Of a DNA stretch of 64,000 bases, positions 59,333 to 64,000 are shown in pieces. Below the pieces are notes generated by a model. That model worked only from the letters and a program-made list of their open reading frames with translations, had not been told where the DNA came from and did not search any database. The stretch spans positions 1,736,001 through 1,800,000 of the forward strand of contig JACATO010000304.1 of assembly GCA_018389105.1 (NCBI GenBank). The letters are read 5' to 3'. A program made the translations under genes and the position numbers. This DNA is from Nautilus pompilius. Taxonomy: Eukaryota; Mollusca; Cephalopoda; Nautilida; Nautilidae. Within the stretch, counting starts at the first letter, position 1, and every line of letters starts with the position of its first letter.

Positions 59333-59358
59333 TGTCTGTCTGTCTGTCTGTCTGTCTC
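59333..59358. repeat. GTCT tetranucleotide microsatellite
   Basis: About six GTCT units ending in CTCTCTGTGTGTG. Confidence 0.95.
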
Positions 59359-59498
59359 TCTGTGTGTGCGGTGGAAGTTAATATTGAAATCTATTAACAG
59401 CTTACGTGTTTTGCATAGTATTTTTTTTAATACTAAAAATATATGCCTGAACAGGTTATCTTGTTATTATTTAGGTTTCATATGGTACATTAGCTACA

Positions 59499-59506
59499 AT
59501 GTAGAT
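59499..59506. repeat. hAT target-site duplication, left
   Basis: ATGTAGAT directly before the second hAT element; matches ATCTAGAT at the right side in 7 of 8 positions. Confidence 0.8.
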
Positions 59507-59905
59507 CAGCGTTTCTCAAGGGGGCGCTAGAACCCCCCGGGGGGCGTTTGACCAAAAGGAGGCGCTGAGGGGGGCGTTAAAGGGGAACCAAAAAGTAGGG
59601 AACGATTGAAGCACAATCTTCACATTGCAGTGCATTACCACAGTCGCATGATGGCCAGTCTACATTACAAGCATTCCCTCTCGTGTCGTCATTATAAGCG
59701 CCTTTGTACAACGCGTGTGTGTGCATGAATGACCTTGACCTAATTATTTTTAGCGCACTTGCAGGCTTTTATGTTTGAGTCTATCCATAATGACTGACTC
59801 AATTCACGTAAGGAATTTTCTCTGGAGGACGTTTATTTTGGTAAATGTTGGATGATTAATTGTCAACCATTGTAGAGTTACCTTTGACAGAACCTGGCTT
59901 CATCA

Positions 59906-61665
59906 ATGAAGAAAAAGTGTAGACAATACAGCGCTGACTACCTGAAATATGGATTCATCCCTTCACCGTCTAACAAGCAATCGCCCATGTGTTTAATTTG
60001 CAAGGAAACATTTTCGAATGAAGCCATGAAACCGTCTCGCCTCATCAAGCACCTCGAATTTCGACACAGTGACAAAAAAGACAAAGATTTATCGTATTTT
60101 CAGGCACTGAAAGAAAAATTTACTCAGCAGAGAACTATATCTACAATATTTTCCAAGGTGGAAACTACAAATAGTGATGGACTTGTGGCGTCATACAACA
60201 TTTCTAAGATCATAGCGAAATGTGGGAAACCCCATTCTGTTGGTGAATCTCTGGTGCTTCCCGCAGTTGCCGAGGTTTTATCAACAGTGCTACACCAAGA
60301 CCCGTCTATCACCATCAAACGCATACCCCTGAGTAATGATTCAGTCAGAAGACGAATTGATGAGATGGCATCCGACGTTGAGGACAAATTGTGCTCTGTT
60401 TTGGCATCGACTCAATTCGCACTACAAATTGATGAGAGCACACTGTGGCAATAAGTCTCCTTTTGGGTTACGTGTGCTTCATCGACAAAAATGAAGTGCG
60501 AGAAGAACTCTTGTTTGCATTGGATTTGCCGACCGATACAAAAGGTGTATGGATCTTCGAAAAGGTCAAAGACTATTTTGAAAAAAAGCAATCCCCCTTA
60601 ACCACATTGTCGCCTGCGCCACAGATGATGCTCGTCAATGACTGGTCAGCATCAAGGATTTGTTGCCTTATTAAAACGGGATGTCCCCAATGTCTTTGCA
60701 GTTCATTGCATTATCCATAGGCAACATCTGGCGTCAAAAAACTCAGTGAACCTCTCAACAACTCGTTGCAAGTCGTGATCGATGCTGTCAACTATATCAA
60801 AAGGTATTCACTGAATGAGCAATTATTTCGTCAGTTCTGCGAAGACAACGACGAAGATTTCGCCAATATTCTCCTGCATGCCGAAGGAAGGTGGCTATCG
60901 AAGGGGAAATGCCTGAACCGGTTTTTTGAACTCTTCGATTCGATCATCGACTTTCTTACAGCATATAATCAGACTCTTTGTATGAAAGTCCGAGAGGTTA
61001 AGAAGGACTGTGCGTACCTTGCGGATATATTTAACAAGTGCAACTTGTTGGTTATGCAACTGCAGGGTGAAAACGTGAGCTTTTCAAAAGCCAGGACTGC
61101 AGTAACTTCCTTCATTGCAAAGCTGCCCCTCTATCGCCACAACCTCAGTCGCCGGGAATTCACTCAATTTCCATGTTTGAATATGTTGGGAGATTCTGTG
61201 AGCGATGGTGAACTACTTGTTTACACAGATCATCTGTGCGCTCTCCAGAAGGACATGGAAGCGCGATTTGCAGATCTCGTGGAGATGCAAATTCCTGAAT
61301 GGTTGATTGATCCATTCGCAGTCAGTGCACAACATATTGACGTAACGCTCCAAGAAGTAGTGGAGCTACAAAATGATTCTTCTATGAAGCTACGTTTCAC
61401 CAAGATGGGTGAACCACTGTTTTGGATTCAACAAGACACCCCTTGTCGCTTCCCCCTTTTGAGTGAAGAAGCAAAGCACTTTGCACTTCCCTTTCCAAGC
61501 TCCTATTTGGTTGTAAAAGGTTTTAGTGCCGTTGGAAGAATACAAGATAAATCTCGAAATCGTTTGAACGTCATAGATCGAGGTGATCTCCGTTTGCATT
61601 TGACAAAAATTGAACCGGATGTGCTTGAGTTAGCAAGAAAACATGAACCTCAAGGCTCCCACTAG
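59906..61665 (+). pseudogene. hAT transposase pseudogene, ZBED5/FAM200-like
   Basis: ATG at 59906 (MKKKCRQYSADYLKYGFIPS) is the usual family start. A BED zinc finger follows at residues 27-54 (PMCLICKETF, then RLIKHLEFRH). Next come HSVGESLVLPA, the first catalytic Asp in FALQIDEST (near 60420-60440), FIDKNEVREELLFALDLP, and, after frameshifts, GQHQGFVALLKRDVPN, FAVHCIIHRQHLASK and HAEGRWLSKGKCLNRFFELF (conserved RW, near 60880-60950). The C-terminal dimerisation region PFPSSYLVVKGFSAVGR ends in EPQGSH at 61665. One frameshift lies near 60447 and about three small indels lie between 60590 and 60745. From 60766 to 61665, 299 codons are uninterrupted, so decay is recent or localised. Confidence 0.92.
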
Positions 61666-62068
61666 AATCATGTAATCGTTGTCGACATTTAATGGGTGTA
61701 AGTTGGCTATCACTACTGATCATAATATATGCATAACTAATAAGTAAGTTAATCAAGACGATTTTTCTTGTTTTGCAGGGTCTATCAACCTTATGACAAC
61801 CCTGATCCAACAACATCAGTGATAACATCCGATGTCATTTTTTTGCTCCTTTTGCAACTCGTGTAATAAATAAGTCCTTATAAAGAAAATGACTTCTCTT
61901 TCCATGCCAGTCAATCCAGTCCATGAATTTCCATTTAGAGATTTTCAGGATAGATCAAATCGACTTTATTGGAAAGGAAGATCAATGACATTGATAAGGG
62001 AAATGCCATGTCCAATGATGTGGGAAGTTATTACTTTTACTTATTAGCAATTTATTTTTCACTTATTT

Positions 62069-62195
62069 GATTGAGAAAACGTGCCAAGTAAACCAGGCCT
62101 TTTGACCTGTTAGGTCTCATCAGGTGCATTCAGGTGACACCCTGGATGGGCATTGGACCTAACACCTAACCGAATGAGCCACGGGCCAACGTCTT
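62069..62195 (-). repeat. tRNA-derived SINE-like insertion inside the hAT element
   Basis: On the minus strand, GGCCCGTGGCTCATTCGGTT then AGG is a good polymerase III A-box-like head. It is followed by GGGTGTCACCTGAATGCACC and a GACCTAACAGGTC segment. The expected B box is poorly preserved, so this is a decayed or atypical tRNA-SINE. It lies in the non-coding 3' part of the hAT element. Confidence 0.45.
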
Positions 62196-63002
62196 CACAT
62201 GCAGAAACTGAGCATTGTCATTTATTACCGCTTATACAGCTTTGATTTGGCCATCCACGCTGTTGACACCTTTGACTATTTGCCCCCGACTCTGCATGTG
62301 TGTGTATAGTCAGTCACACACTCTGCAAACGAATCGAATTTATTGAGAAAGCATGCCATCGTTATCTTCAATTGTTTTTATGCCAGGGTAAATTCCCAGA
62401 TTCGATGAACCCCTTCCACCTTTCATGACCTCTGCTTAGGGAGGGGTGTTTTAAGTATTCAGCAGTATACTTCTAAAAGCATTTCAATCAATTCATTACA
62501 ATCTACTTCGATAAAAAGAAGAATAATTGCGATGTTCGTTCGCCAAATACTACCAAGACTGCTGCCTTTAGACATAGTGAAGCACCGGTATAAAAATGTT
62601 ATAATAATCGCTATAATTAACGGTACTTTAGCATTGCGTCTTTCCAAACTTTAACTTTGTTGGCTTCATTCTCATTCTGAACGAGAACCCATATGTATGT
62701 ATGATACCATTGGTATCACTTCACCCCCCCTTTACTACCACACATTTACCATAAAAATCTGCATTAAAATTACAGTTAAGCTTTTATATAGAAACATCAA
62801 CGACTGTCTGACTCTTTTCCATGTAGGAATAACAAGTTTTAATCTAACTTATTTTTTATGAGTAAGAGAAACATTTTAAATAAAAATACCTATTTTGCAT
62901 CATACTACTTATTAAAGATATCAGTAGTAGTAATAGGTGGGCATTTCGACATCCCAAGGTCCCTCGGGGGGGGGGTTGAACGATTTGGGTTTAGAAACAC
63001 TG

Positions 63003-63010
63003 ATCTAGAT
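63003..63010. repeat. hAT target-site duplication, right
   Basis: ATCTAGAT directly after the right end of the ZBED5-like element. Confidence 0.8.
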
Positions 63011-63751
63011 CATGTACCGACTTTCTTTAAAAATATAGTGCACACACATTACAAGAGAAGCATCTATGCGATCTGTTTGTTCTGAATACCGTTTAGAAAT
63101 GAAAGAAAACTTTTTGTAGGCATAATGACGCTTTGCTTAATCAAATTTGTACTTTCAATATTTAAATTGCGTTTCATTTCATTATTCGAAATTAAGAAAA
63201 AATATACTATTAAGTAAATTAAGAAGAAGCTTTTTTAGTTAACCATCTTGTGCTGAAAGAATTATATATTATGGAAAATAAAAATTATGCTTTCTTCTTG
63301 ATGTAGTTTGTTAAATGTGAATGGTATAAGGGGAGATTATGTCCTTAAAGAGCATTTTCCATTTTCTTAAATTTGCTATAATGCCATATTTTCTATCGTA
63401 TGTAAAAAGTATAACAGCCTCTAGCTCAACAAAGTGCTTATCCTTCAATTTAGTAACTGCTTTTACAGTCAGGACAATTTTCTCTAGAATGTTTATATGC
63501 ATAGGATTTATCTCACGCTAATAGGAAACATATTTCCAAAGCTGTTACACATCCGAAATTGTGTAAGCTTTAAGTAACCACCTAATTCCTTGCAGTGATA
63601 ATGTTATTTCCGTGGAGTATAGCATCGCTGCGCTTTGAGAAGGCATTTTAAATAAGTGTTCCTTGGTTCTTCTTTCATATACAACACTTAATTCTCTCAA
63701 TTAGTTATTTACTATCTTGATCAAAGGTGACACATAGGCCGAAAAGGTGTA
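63011..63751. other. Unassigned stretch
   Basis: AT-rich DNA between the hAT element and the terminal mariner element. Nothing recognised. Confidence 0.45.
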
Positions 63752-64000
63752 CGAGGTCTGTCGAAAAAGTATCCGACTTTAATTTTTCCCGTAGGAAATA
63801 ATGACGATAGGGAGGCAAAAGTGTGCATAGTGGAGCCGCATGCCTTCATGCGCATACATGGTTTTGGCGGGCTTGCTGGATGCGTCAGTCGCTGTCAGGC
63901 AGCCAGCGTGTGAGGTGCTGTACTACTTACTCGTCACATTTCCATTTCGCCCGTGATGACGGAACGTGTGGAGCAACGATCTTGCATCAAGTTTTGCCAA
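63752..64000 (+). mobile_element. Mariner transposon, 5' part, cut by the window end
   Basis: Begins after a TA (63750-63751) with CGAGGTCTGTCGAAAAAGTA, a mariner-type inverted repeat. About 200 bp of leader precedes the transposase start. The element continues beyond 64000. Confidence 0.85.
63956..64000 (+). CDS. Mariner transposase, N-terminal 15 codons (partial)
   Basis: ATG at 63956 opens MTERVEQRSCIKFCQ, the opening of a widespread invertebrate mariner transposase as I remember it (SETMAR-related DNA-binding and DDD catalytic enzyme). No lesion is visible in the 15 codons present. Whether the gene is intact depends on sequence past the window. Confidence 0.85.
   Translation, partial: MTERVEQRSCIKFCQ

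Larger units (their letters stand above)
59507..63002 (+). mobile_element. hAT transposon with ZBED5-like transposase (3496 bp)
   Basis: Left end CAGCGTTTCTCAA and right end, minus strand, CAGTGTTTCTAAA are hAT-type inverted repeats; both are followed by G/C homopolymer-rich subterminal sequence (CCCCCCGGGGGG on the left, GGGGGGGGG on the right). Eight-base target duplications flank it (7 of 8 match). The plus strand encodes a BED-finger hAT transposase (59906-61665), and a 1.3-kb non-coding 3' part contains a SINE-like insertion. Confidence 0.92.

Overview
The window looks like non-genic, repeat-rich chromosomal DNA from an animal. It is AT-rich, has long microsatellites, and almost everything recognisable is a decayed transposable element. 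I see no complete host gene, no rRNA gene and no functional tRNA gene. The element mix (GTF2IRD2-like and ZBED5-like hAT transposons, a Tigger element, several Tc1/mariner families, a degenerate LINE, tRNA-like SINE pieces, long CT arrays) would fit a mollusc, possibly a cephalopod. That is an inference from repeat content, not a proof; a fish-like Tc1 copy at the left end is a counter-hint or a horizontal transfer.

Layout. 0-2 kb: a Tc1 element with both terminal inverted repeats (236-1799) and a broken transposase. 2-15 kb: mostly unassigned DNA with CT and GT microsatellites, a possible first coding exon (7700-7815), a mariner relic (about 10.9-11.5 kb) and a possible minus-strand promoter and exon pair (14.0-14.7 kb). 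15.7-17.1 kb: a Tigger/TIGD1-like transposase relic. 18.3-19.2 kb: a CT array followed by a signal-peptide-like exon (19097-19163). 21.8-24.9 kb: three Tc1 relics. 25.3-29.3 kb: GC-richer islands with unidentified open frames. 31.2-34.6 kb: a Tc1 relic and then a minus-strand LINE with endonuclease and reverse transcriptase remnants. 36.7-37.6 kb: another Tc1 relic. 37.6-47.3 kb: largely unassigned.

47.8-50.5 kb holds a hAT element with a perfect 8-bp target duplication. Beside it lies a possible minus-strand coding exon (50948-51049). 51.4-52.4 kb is a CT-rich tandem array carrying 26 perfect copies of the cAMP-response palindrome TGACGTCA. 53-59 kb holds a degenerate minisatellite, a dispersed repeat and two more transposase relics. 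59.5-63.0 kb is a second hAT element, ZBED5-like, with a near-perfect 8-bp target duplication and a SINE-like piece inside it. The window ends inside a mariner element whose transposase starts at 63956.

The transposases do not form a pathway. They are independent insertions, all but the last visibly broken. The most notable signals are the TGACGTCA array, the Tc1 copy that resembles teleost Tc1 closely, the two hAT insertions into almost the same 8-bp target, and three exon-like segments with good splice sites that hint at unannotated host transcription. All family assignments rest on recognising protein motifs by eye; no alignments were run.
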